Shown piece after piece: positions 27,101-39,900 of a stretch of DNA of 64,000 bases. Every line of letters begins with the position of its first letter. Within the stretch, counting starts at the first letter, position 1. Both the position numbers and the translations under genes were made by a program. The DNA is from Lithodes maja (lineage: Eukaryota > Arthropoda > Malacostraca > Decapoda > Lithodidae). The notes under the pieces are model-generated. The model saw only the letters and a list, made by a program, of their open reading frames with translations. It was not told the DNA's origin and made no database searches. Location: contig JBAKBP010013148.1 of NCBI GenBank assembly GCA_037953745.1, positions 1 through 64,000 on the forward strand, read 5' to 3'.

Positions 27101-30100
27101 GTAGACATATAATAGAGCTAAAATCACCCTATAAACTAAGATAATTAACATTGAATTGACAAAATAATATTTTCTCAAAAACTATTTTCTGAGATTGGAC
27201 ACTAAAGTGAATTGGTCTTGTATGGTGGAGACATAAAACGGGATTTAGAGCCTCTATAACTGGGCTATCTACACGAGAGGTAGACATATAATAGAGCTAA
27301 AATCACCCTAAAAACTAAGATAATTAACATTGAATTGACAAAATAATATTTTCTCAAAAACTATTTTCTGAGATTGGACACTAAAGTGAATTGGTCTTGT
27401 ATGGTGGAGACATAAAACGGGATTTAGAGCCTCTATAACTGGGCTATCTACACGAGAGGTAGACATATAATAGAGCTAAAATCACCCTAAAAACTAAGAT
27501 AATTAACATTGAATTGACAAAATAATATTTTCTCAAAAACTATTTTCTGAGATTGGACACTAAAGTGAATTGGTCTTGTATGGTGGAGACATAAAACGGG
27601 ATTTAGAGCCTCTATAAGTGGGCTATCTTAATACACGAGAGGTAGACATATAATAGAGCTAAAATCACCCTAAAAACTAGTCTAATTAACATTGAATTGA
27701 CAAAATAATATTTTCTCAAAAACTATTTTCTGAGATTGGACACTAAAGTGATTTGGTCTTGTATGGTGGAGACATAAAAACGGGATTTAGAGCCTCTATA
27801 AGTGGGCTATCTTAATACATGAGAGGTAGACATATAATAGAGCTAAAATCACCCTAAAAACTAGTCTAATTAACATTGAATTGACAAAATAATATTTTCT
27901 CAAAAACTATTTTCTGAGATTGGACACTAAAGTGAATTGGTCTTGTATGGTGGAGACATAAAACGGGATTTAGAGCCTCTATAAGTGGGCTATCTTAATA
28001 CATGAGAGGTAGACATATAATAGAGCTAAAATCACCCTAAAAACTAGTCTAATTAACATTGAATTGACAAAATAATATTTTCTCAAAAACTATTTTCTGA
28101 GATTGGACACTAAAGTGAATTGGTCTTGTATGGTGGAGACATAAAACGGGATTTAGAGCCTCTATAAGTGGGCTATCTTAATACATGAGAGGTAGACATA
28201 TAATACAGCTAAAATCACCCTAAAAACTAAGATAATTAACATTGAATTGACAAAATAATATTTTCTCAAAAACTATTTTCTGAGATTGGACACTAAAGTG
28301 AATTGGTCTTGTATGGTGGAGACATAAAACGGGATTTAGAGCCTCTATAACTGGGCTATCTACACGAGAGGTAGACATATAATAGAGCTAAAATCACCCT
28401 AAAAACTAGTCTAATTAACATTGAATTGACAAAATAATATTTTCTCAAAAACTATTTTCTGAGATTGGACACTAAAGTGAATTGGTCTTGTATGGTGGAG
28501 ACATAAAACGGGATTTAGAGCCTCTATAACTGGGCTATCTTAATACATGAGAGGTAGACATATAATACAGCTAAAATCACCCTAAAAACTAGTCTAATTA
28601 ACATTGAATTGACAAAATAATAATTTCTCAAAAACTATTTTCTGAGATTGGACACTAAAGTGAATTGGTCTTGTATGGTGGAGACACAAAACGGGATTTA
28701 GAGCCTCTATAACTGGGCTATCTACATGAGAGGTAGACATATAATAGAGCTAAAATCACCCTAAAAACTAGTCTAATTAACATTGAATTGACAAAATAAT
28801 ATTTTCTCAAAAACTATTTTCTGAGATTGGACACTAAAGTGAATTGGTCTTGTATGGTGGAGACACAAAACGGGATTTAGAGCCTCTATAACTGGGCTAT
28901 CTTAATACATGAGAGGTAGACATATAATAGAGCTAAAATCACCCTAAAAACTAAGATAATTAACATTGAATTGACAAAATAATATTTTCTCAAAAACTAT
29001 TTTCTGAGATTGGACACTAAAGTGAATTGGTCTTGTATGGTGGAGACATAAAACGGGATTTAGAGCCTCTATAACTGGGCTATCTTAATACATGAGAGGT
29101 AGACATATAATAGAGCTAAAATCACCCTAAAAACTAAGATAATTAACATTGAATTGACAAAATAATATTTTCTCAAAAACTATTTTCTGAGATTGGACAC
29201 TAAAGTGAATTGGTCTTGTATGGTGGAGACACAAAACGGGATTTAGAGCCTCTATAACTGGGCTATCTACACGAGAGGTAGACATATAATAGAGCTAAAA
29301 TCACCCTAAAAACTAGTCTAATTAACATTGAATTGACAAAATAATAATTTCTCAAAAACTATTTTCTGAGATTGGACACTAAAGTGAATTGGTCTTGTAT
29401 GGTGGAGACACAAAACGGGATTTAGAGCCTCTATAACTGGGCTATCTACACGAGAGGTAGACATATAATAGAGCTAAAATCACCCTAAAAACTAAGATAA
29501 TTAACATTGAATTGACAAAATAATATTTTCTCAAAAACTATTTTCTGAGATTGGACACTAAAGTGAATTGGTCTTGTATGGTGGAGACATAAAACGGGAT
29601 TTAGAGCCTCTATAACTGGGCTATCTTAATACATGAGAGGTAGACATATAATAGAGCTAAAATCACCCTAAAAACTAAGATAATTAACATTGAATTGACA
29701 AAATAATATTTTCTCAAAAACTATTTTCTGAGATTGGACACTAAAGTGAATTGGTCTTGTATGGTGGATACATAAAACGGGATTTAGAGCCTCTATAACT
29801 GGGCTATCTTAATACATGAGAGGTAGACATATAATAGAGCTAAAATCACCCTAAAAACTAAGATAATTAACATTGAATTGACAAAATAATAATTTCTCAA
29901 AAACTATTTTCTGAGATTGGACACTAAAGTGAATTGGTCTTGTATGGTGGAGACATAACACGGGATTTAGAGCCTCTATAACTGGGCTATCTTAATACAT
30001 GAGAGGTAGACATATAATAGAGCTAAAATCACCCTAAAAACTAAGATAATTAACATTGAATTGACAAAATAATAATTTCTCAAAAACTATTTTCTGAGAT

Positions 30101-33100
30101 TGGACACTAAAGTGAATTGGTCTTGTATGGTGGAGACATAAAACGGGATTTAGAGCCTCTATAACTGGGCTATCTACACGATAGGTAGACATATAATACA
30201 GCTAAAATCACCCTAAAAACTAAGATAATTAACATTGAATTGACAAAATAATAATTTCTCAAAAACTATTTTCTGAGATTGGACACTAAAGTGATTTGGT
30301 CTTGTATGGTGGAGACTCAAAACGGGATTTAGAGCCTCTATAACTGGGCTATCTTAATACATGAGAGGTAGACATATAATAGAGCTAAAATCACCCTAAA
30401 AACTAAGATAATTAACATTGAATTGACAAAATAATAATTTCTCAAAAACTATTTTCTGAGATTGGACACTAAAGTGAATTGGTCTTGTATGGTGGAGACA
30501 TAAAACGGGATTTAGAGCCTCTATAACTGGGCTATCTTAATACACGAGAGGTAGACATATAATACAGCTAAAATCACCCTAAAAACTAAGATAATTAACA
30601 TTGAATTGACAAAATAATATTTTCTCAAAAACTATTTTCTGAGATTGGACACTAAAGTGAATTGGTCTTGTATGGTGGAGACATAAAACGGGATTTAGAG
30701 CCTCTATAACTGGGCTATCTTAATACATGAGAGGTAGACATATAATAGAGCTAAAATCACCCTAAAAACTAAGATAATTAACATTGAATTGACAAAATAA
30801 TATTTTCTCAAAAACTATTTTCTGAGATTGGACACTAAAGTGAATTGGTCTTGTATGGTGGAGACATAAAACGGGATTTAGAGCCTCTATAACTGGGCTA
30901 TCTTAATACATGAGAGGTAGACATATAATAGAGCTAAAATCACCCTAAAAACTAAGATAATTAACATTGAATTGACAAAATAATAATTTCTCAAAAACTA
31001 TTTTCTGAGATTGGACACTAAAGTGATTTGGTCTTGTATGGTGGAGACTCAAAACGGGATTTAGAGCCTCTATAACTGGGCTATCTTAATACATGAGAGG
31101 TAGACATATAATAGAGCTAAAATCACCCTAAAAACTAAGATAATTAACATTGAATTGACAAAATAATAATTTCTCAAAAACTATTTTCTGAGATTGGACA
31201 CTAAAGTGATTTGGTCTTGTATGGTGGAGACATAAAACGGGATTTAGAGCCTCTATAACTGGGCTATCTACACGAGAGGTAGACATATAATAGAGCTAAA
31301 ATCACCCTAAAAACTAGTCTAATTAACATTGAATTGACAAAATAATAATTTCTCAAAAACTATTTTCTGAGATTGGACACTAAAGTGATTTGGTCTTGTA
31401 TGGTGGAGACATAAAACGGGATTTAGAGCCTCTATAACTGGGCTATCTACACGAGAGGTAGACATATAATAGAGCTAAAATCACCCTAAAAACTAAGATA
31501 ATTAACATTGAATTGACAAAATAATATTTTCTCAAAAACTATTTTCTGAGATTGGACACTAAAGTGAATTGGTCTTGTATGGTGGAGACACAAAACGGGA
31601 TTTAGAGCCTCTATAACTGGGCTATCTACACGAGAGGTAGACATATAATAGAGCTAAAATCACCCTAAAAACTAGTCTAATTAACATTGAATTGACAAAA
31701 TAATATTTTCTCAAAAACTATTTTCTGAGATTGGACACTAAAGTGAATTGGTCTTATATGGTGGAGACACAAAACGGGATTTAGAGCCTCTATAACTGGG
31801 CTATCTTAATACATGAGAGGTAGACATATAATACAGCTAAAATCACCCTAAAAACTAAGATAATTAACATTGAATTGACAAAATAATAATTTCTCAAAAA
31901 CTATTTTCTGAGATTGGACACTAAAGTGATTTGGTTTTGTATGGTGGAGACACAAAACGGGATTTAGAGCCTCTATAACTGGGCTATCTTAATACATGAG
32001 AGGTAGACATATAATACAGCTAAAATCACCCTAAAAACTAAGATAATTAACATTGAATTGACAAAATAATAATTTCTCAAAAACTATTTTCTGAGATTGG
32101 ACACTAAAGTGATTTGGTCTTGTATGGTGGAGACACAAAACGGGATTTAGAGCCTCTATAACTGGGCTATCTTAATACATGAGAGGTAGACATATAATAC
32201 AGCTAAAATCACCCTAAAAACTAAGATAATTAACATTGAATTGACAAAATAATAATTTCTCAAAAACTATTTTCTGAGATTGGACACTAAAGTGATTTGG
32301 TCTTGTATGGTGGAGACATAAAACGGGATTTAGAGCCTCTATAACTGGGCTATCTTAATACATGAGAGGTAGACATATAATAGAGCTAAAATCACCCTAA
32401 AAACTAGTCTAATTAACATTGAATTGACAAAATAATAATTTCTCAAAAACTATTTTCTGAGATTGGACACTAAAGTGAATTGGTCTTGTATGATGGAGAC
32501 ACAAAACGGGATTTAGAGCCTCTATAACTGGGCTATCTACACGAGAGGTAGACATATAATAGAGCTAAAATCACCCTAAAAACTAAGATAATTAACATTG
32601 AATTGACAAAATAATAATTTCTCAAAAACTATTTTCTGAGATTGGACACTAAAGTGAATTGGTCTTGTATGGTGGAGACACAAAACGGGATTTAGAGCCT
32701 CTATAACTGGGCTATCTACACGAGAGGTAGACATATAATAGAGCTAAAATCACCCTAAAAACTAAGATAATTAACATTGAATTGACAAAATAATAATTTC
32801 TCAAAAACTATTTTCTGAGATTGGACACTAAAGTGATTTGGTCTTGTATGGTGGAGACACAAAACGGGATTTAGAGCCTCTATAACTGGGCTATCTACAC
32901 GAGAGGTAGACATATAATACAGCTAAAATCACCCTAAAAACTAAGATAATTAACATTGAATTGACAAAATAATAATTTCTCAAAAACTATTTTCTGAGAT
33001 TGGACACTAAAGTGATTTGGTCTTGTATGGTGGAGACACAAAACGGGATTTAGAGCCTCTATAACTGGGCTATCTACACGAGAGGTAGACATATAATAGA

Positions 33101-36100
33101 GCTAAAATCACCCTAAAAACTAAGATAATTAACATTGAATTGACAAAATAATAATTTCTCAAAAACTATTTTCTGAGATTGGACACTAAAGTGATTTGGT
33201 CTTGTATGGTGGAGACACAAAACGGGATTTAGAGCTCTATAACTGGGCTATCTACACGAGAGGTAGACATATAATAGAGCTAAAATCACCCTAAAAACTA
33301 AGATAATTAACATTGAATTGACAAAATAATAATTTCTCAAAACTATTTTCTGAGATTGGACACTAAAGTGATTTGGTCTTGTATGGTGGAGACACAAAAC
33401 GGGATTTAGAGCCTCTATAACTGGGCTATCTACACGAGAGGTTAGACATATAATAGAGCTAAAATCACCCTAAAAACTAGTCTAATTAACATTGAATTGA
33501 CAAAATAATATTTTCTCAAAAACTATTTTCTGAGATTGGACACTAAAGTGAATTGGTCTTGTATGGTGGAGACATAAAACGGGATTTAGAGCCTCTATAA
33601 CTGGGCTATCTTAATACATGAGAGGTAGACATATAATAGAGCTAAAATCACCCTAAAAACTAAGATAATTAACATTGAATTGACAAAATAATATTTTCTC
33701 AAAACTATTTTCTGAGATTGGACACTAAAGTGAATTGGTCTTGTATGGTGGAGACATAAAACGGGATTTAGAGCCTCTATAACTGGGCTATCTTAATACA
33801 TGAGAGGTAGACATATAATAGAGCTAAAATCACCCTAAAAACTAAGATAATTAACATTGAATTGACAAAATAATATTTTCTCAAAAACTATTTTCTGAGA
33901 TTGGACACTAAAGTGAATTGGTCTTGTATGGTGGAGACATAAAACGGGATTTAGAGCCTCTATAACTGGGCTATCTACATGAGAGGTAGACATATAATAG
34001 AGCTAAAATCACCCTAAAAACTAGTCTAATTAACATTGAATTGACAAAATAATATTTTCTCAAAAACTATTTTCTGAGATTGGACACTAAAGTGAATTGG
34101 TCTTGTATGGTGGAGACATAAAACGGGATTTAGAGCCTCTATAACTGGGCTATCTACACGAGAGGTAGACATATAATAGAGCTAAAATCACCCTAAAAAC
34201 TAGTCTAATTAACATTGAATTGACAAAATAATAATTTCTCAAAAACTATTTTCTGAGATTGGACACTAAAGTGAATTGGTCTTGTATGGTGGAGACATAA
34301 AACGGGATTTAAAGCCTCTATAACTGGGCTATCTACACGAGAGGTAGACATATAATAGAGCTAAAATCACCCTAAAAACTAGTCTAATTAACATTGAATT
34401 GACAAAATAATAATTTCTCAAAAACTATTTTCTGAGATTGGACACTAAAGTGATTTGGTCTTGTATGGTGGAGACACAAAACGGGATTTAGAGCCTCTAT
34501 ATGTGGGCTATCTTAATACATGAGAGGTAGACATATAATAGAGCTAAAATCACCCTAAAAACTAGTCTAATTAACATTGAATTGACAAAATAATATTTTC
34601 TCAAAAACTATTTTCTGAGATTGGACACTAAAGTGAATTGGTCTTGTATGGTGGAGACATAAAACGGGATTTAGAGCCTCTATAACTGGGCTATCTACAC
34701 GAGAGGTAGACATATAATACAGCTAAAATCACCCTAAAAACTAGTCTAATTAACATTGAATTGACAAAATAATATTTTCTCAAAAACTATTTTCTGAGAT
34801 TGGACACTAAAGTGAATTGGTCTTGTATGGTGGAGACATAAAACGGGATTTAGAGCCTCTATAACTGGGCTATCTACACGAGAGGTATACATATAATACA
34901 GCTAAAATCACCCTAAAAACTAGTCTAATTAACATTGAATTGACAAAATAATATTTTCTCAAAAACTATTTTCTGAGATTGGACACTAAAGTGAATTGGT
35001 CTTGTATGGTGGAGACATAAAACGGGATTTAGAGCCTCTATAACTGGGCTATCTACACGAGAGGTAGACATATAATAGAGCTAAAATCACCCTAAAAACT
35101 AGTCTAATTAACATTGAATTGACAAAATAATATTTTCTCAAAAACTATTTTCTGAGATTGGACACTAAAGTGAATTGGTCTTGTATGGTGGAGACATAAA
35201 ACGGGATTTAGAACCTCTATAACTGGGCTATCTACACGAGAGGTAGACATATAATAGAGCTAAAATCACCCTAAAAACTAGTCTAATTAACATTGAATTG
35301 ACAAAATAATATTTTCTCAAAAACTATTTTCTGAGATTGGACACTAAAGTGAATTGGTCTTGTATGGTGGAGACATAAAACGGGATTTAGAGCCTCTATA
35401 ACTGGGCTATCTACACGAGAGGTAGACATATAATAGAGCTAAAATCACCCTAAAAACTAGTCTAATTAACATTGAATTGACAAAATAATAATTTCTCAAA
35501 AACTATTTTCTGAGATTGGACACTAAAGTGATTTGGTCTTGTATGGTGGAGACACAAAACGGGATTTAGAGCCTCTATAAGTGGGCTATCTTAATACATG
35601 AGAGGTAGACATATAATAGAGCTAAAATCACCCTAAAAACTAGTCTAATTAACATTGAATTGACAAAATAATATTTTCTCAAAAACTATTTTCTGAGATT
35701 GGACACTAAAGTGATTTGGTCTTGTATGGTGGAGACATAAAAACGGGATTTAGAGCCTCTATAAGTGGGCTATCTTAATACATGAGAGGTAGACATATAA
35801 TAGAGCTAAAATCACCCTAAAAACTAGTCTAATTAACATTGAATTGACAAAATAATATTTTCTCAAAAACTATTTTCTGAGATTGGACACTAAAGTGAAT
35901 TGGTCTTGTATGGTGGAGACATAAGACGGGATTTAGAGCCTCTATAACTGGGCTATCTACACGAGAGGTAGACATATAATAGAGCTAAAATCACCCTAAA
36001 AACTAGTCTAATTAACATTGAATTGACAAAATAATATTTTCTCAAAAACTATTTTCTGAGATTGTACACTAAAGTGAATTGGTCTTGTATGGTGGAGACA

Positions 36101-38940
36101 TAAAACGGGATTTAGAGCCTCTATAACTGGGCTATCTACACGAGAGGTAGACATATAATAGAGCTAAAATCACCCTAAAAACTAAGATAATTAACATTGA
36201 ATTGACAAAATAATAATTTCTCAAAAACTATTTTCTGAGATTGGACACTAAAGTGAATTGGTCTTGTATGGTGGAGACATAAAACGGGATTTAGAGCCTC
36301 TATAACTGGGCTATCTTAATACATGAGAGGTAGACATAAAATAGAGCTAAAATCACCCTAAAAACTAAGATAATTAACATTGAATTGACAAAATAATATT
36401 TTCTCAAAAACTATTTTCTGAGATTGGACACTAAAGTGAATTGGTCTTGTATGGTGGAGACATAAAACGGGATTTAGAGCCTCTATAACTGGGCTATCTT
36501 AATACATGAGAGGTAGACATATAATACAGCTAAAATCACCCTAAAAACTAGTCTAATTATCATTGAATTGACAAAATAATATTTTCTCAAAAACTATTTT
36601 CTGAGATTGGACACTAAAGTGAATTGGTCTTGTATGGTGGAGACATAAAACGGGATTTAGAGCCTCTATAACTGGGCTATCTTAATACATGAGAGGTAGA
36701 CATATAATACAGCTAAAATCACCCTAAAAACTAGTCTAATTATCATTGAATTGACAAAATAATATTTTCTCAAAAACTATTTTCTGAGATTGGACACTAA
36801 AGTGAATTGGTCTTGTATGGTGGAGACATAAAACGGGATTTAGAGCCTCTATAACTGGGCAATCTTAATACATGAGAGGTAGACATATAATACTGCTGAA
36901 ATCACCCTAAAAACTAGTCTAATTATCATTGAATTGACAAAATAATATTTTCTCAAAAACTATTTTCTGAGATTGGACACTAAAGTGAATTGGTCTTGTA
37001 TGGTGGAGACATAAAACGGGATTTAGAGCCTCTATAACTGGGCTATCTTAATACATGAGAGGTAGACATATAATACAGCTAAAATCACCCTAAAAACTAG
37101 TCTAATTATCATTGAATTGACAAAATAATATTTTCTCAAAAACTATTTTCTGAGATTGGACACTAAAGTGAATTGGTCTTGTATGGTGGAGACATAAAAC
37201 GGGATTTAGAGCCTCTATAACTGGGCTATCTTAATACATGAGAGGTAGACATAAAATAGAGCTAAAATCACCCTAAAAACTAAGATAATTATCATTGAAT
37301 TGACAAAATAATATTTTCTCAAAAACTATTTTCTGAGATTGGACACTAAAGTGAATTGGTCTTGTATGGTGGAGACATAAAACGGGATTTAGAGCCTCTA
37401 TAACTGGGCTATCTTAATACATGAGAGGTAGACATATAATACAGCTAAAATCACCCTAAAAACTAGTCTAATTATCATTGAATTGACAAAATAATATTTT
37501 CTCAAAAACTATTTTCTGAGATTGGACACTAAAGTGAATTGGTCTTGTATGGTGGAGACATAAAACGGGATTTAGAGCCTCTATAACTGGGCTATCTACA
37601 CGAGAGGTAGACATATAATAGAGCTAAAATCACCCTAAAAACTAGTCTAATTATCATTGAATTGACAAAATAATATTTTCTCAAAAACTATTTTCTGAGA
37701 TTGGACACTAAAGTGAATTGGTCTTGTATGGTGGAGACATAAAACGGGATTTAGAGCCTCTATAACTGGGCTATCTTAATACATGAGAGGTAGACATATA
37801 ATACAGCTAAAATCACCCTAAAAACTAGTCTAATTATCATTGAATTGACAAAATAATATTTTCTCAAAAACTATTTTCTGAGATTGGACACTAAAGTGAA
37901 TTGGTCTTGTATGGTGGAGACATAAAACGGGATTTAGAGCCTCTATAACTGGGCTATCTTAATACATGAGAGGTAGACATAAAATAGAGCTAAAATCACC
38001 CTAAAAACTAAGATAATTAACATTGAATTGACAAAATAATATTTTCTCAAAAACTATTTTCTGAGATTGGACACTAAAGTGAATTGGTCTTGTATGGTGG
38101 AGACATAAAACGGGATTTAGAGCCTCTATAACTGGGCTATCTTAATACATGAGAGGTAGACATATAATACAGCTAAAATCACCCTAAAAACTAGTCTAAT
38201 TATCATTGAATTGACAAAATAATATTTTCTCAAAAACTATTTTCTGAGATTGGACACTAAAGAGAATTGGTCTTGTATGGTGGAGACATAAAACGGGATT
38301 TAGAGCCTCTATAACTGGGCTATCTACACGAGAGGTAGACATATAATAGAGCTAAAATCACCCTAAAAACTAGTCTAATTATCATTGAATTGACAAAATA
38401 ATATTTTCTCAAAAACTATTTTCTGAGATTGGACACTAAAGTGAATTGGTCTTGTATGGTGGAGACATAAAACGGGATTTAGAGCCTCTATAACTGGGCT
38501 ATCTACACGAGAGGTAGACATATAATAGAGCTAAAATCACCCTAAAAACTAAGATAATTAACATTGAATTGACAAAATAATATTTTCTCAAAAACTATTT
38601 TCTGAGATTGGACACTAAAGTGAATTGGTCTTGTATGGTGGAGACATAAAACGGGATTTAGAGCCTCTATAACTGGGCTATCTACACGAGAGGTAGACAT
38701 ATAATAGAGCTAAAATCACCCTAAAAACTAAGATAATTAACATTGAATTGACAAAATAATATTTTCTCAAAAACTATTTTCTGAGATTGGACACTAAAGT
38801 GAATTGGTCTTGTATGGTGGAGACACAAAACGGGATTTAGAGCCTCTATAACTGGGCTATCTCCACGAGAGGTAGACATATAATAGAGCTAAAATCACCC
38901 TAAAAACTAAGATAATTAACATTGAATTGACAAAATAATA
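24131..38940 (+). repeat. Satellite, main forward array (179/183-bp monomers)
   Basis: About 80 near-identical monomers: GAGATTGGACACTAAAGTG, AATTGGTCTTGTATGGTGG, AGACATAAAACGGGATTTAG, AGCCTCTATAACTGGGCTAT, GAGAGGTAGACATATAATA, GCTAAAATCACCCTAAAAAC, AATTAACATTGAATTGACAA, TTTTCTCAAAAACTATTTTC. The length class depends on CTATCTACACGAG (179 bp) or CTATCTTAATACATGAG (183 bp). Two-state sites recur throughout: CTAGTCTAATT or CTAAGATAATT, ATATTTTCTC or ATAATTTCTC, GTGAATTGG or GTGATTTGG, ATAATAGAGC or ATAATACAGC. Long duplications are visible: CATAAGACGG at 26,141 and 35,930 and GTAGACATAA-AATAGAGC at 26,551 and 36,330, about 9.78 kb apart; GGAGACTCAAAACGGG at 30,311 and 31,043 (732 bp, four monomers). 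No gene or other element interrupts it. Confidence 0.97.
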
Positions 38941-39843
38941 TAAACGGGATTTAGAGCCTCTATAACTGGGCTATCTACACGAGAGGTAGACATATAACAC
39001 AGCTAAAATCACCCTAAAAACTAAGATAATTAACATTGAATTGACAAAATAATATAAACGTGATTTAGAGCCTCTATAATTGGGCTATCTACACGAGAGG
39101 TAGACATATAACACAGCTAAAATCACCCTAAAAACTAAGATAATTAACATTGAATTGACAAAATAATAATTTCTCAAAAACTATTTTCTGAGATTGGACA
39201 CTAAAGTGAATTGGTCTTGTATGGTGGAGACACAAAACGGGATTTAGAGCCTCTATAACTGGGCTATCTCCACGAGAGGTAGACATATAATAGAGCTAAA
39301 ATCACCCTAAAAACTAAGATAATTAACATTGAATTGACAAAATAATATAAACGGGATTTAGAGCCTCTATAACTGGGCTATCTACACGAGAGGTAGACAT
39401 ATAACACAGCTAAAATCACCCTAAAAACTAAGATAATTAACATTGAATTGACAAAATAATATAAACGGGATTTAGAGCCTCTATAACTGGGCTATCTACA
39501 CGAGAGGTAGACATATAACACAGCTAAAATCACCCTAAAAACTAAGATAAATAACATTGAATTGACAAAATAATATAAACGGGATTTAGAGCCTCTATAA
39601 CTGGGCTATCTACACGGTGGAGACACAAAACGGGATTTAGAGCCTCTATAACTGGGCTATCTTAATACATGAGAGGTAGACATATAATACAGCTAAAATC
39701 ACCCTAAAAACTAAGATAATTAACATTGAATTGACAAAATAATAATTTCTCAAAAACTATTTTCTGAGATTGGACACTAAAGTGATTTGGTCTTGTATGG
39801 TGGAGACACAAAACGGGATTTAGAGCCTCTATAACTGGGCTAT
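38941..39843 (+). repeat. Satellite, short 114-bp monomers next to the inversion
   Basis: Here several monomers lack about 65 bp (from TTTCTCAAAAACTATTTT to GGAGACAT), giving AAAATAATATAAACGGGAT. TAAACG is at 38,941 and 39,055 (114 bp), then after one normal-length unit at 39,348, 39,462 and 39,576 (114 bp each). They also share ATATAACACAGC. At about 39,616 another deletion joins CTATCTACACG to GTGGAGACAC. Normal monomers then run to 39,843. Confidence 0.9.
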
Positions 39844-39900
39844 TTTAGCTCTATTATATGTCTACCTCTCATGTATTAAGATAGCCCAGTTATAGAGGCT
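39824..39900. repeat. Satellite inversion junction (palindrome centre)
   Basis: The forward monomer ends CCTCTATAACTGGGCTAT at 39,843 and the array continues as the reverse complement (TTTTAGCTCTATTATATG). The same 20 bases reappear inverted at 39,881-39,900 (ATAGCCCAGTTATAGAGGCT), leaving a 37-base spacer. AT at 39,842-39,843 fits both sides, so the join has 2 bp of microhomology. Over the first ~62 bp outward the arms differ at only two positions. Confidence 0.95.

Noticed and set aside
24131..39843. CENP-B box in the satellite (AAACGGGA)
   Set aside because: Only the right half of the 17-bp box is present; the required TTCG at the proper distance upstream is GAGA or similar. A centromere role is not supported by this motif.
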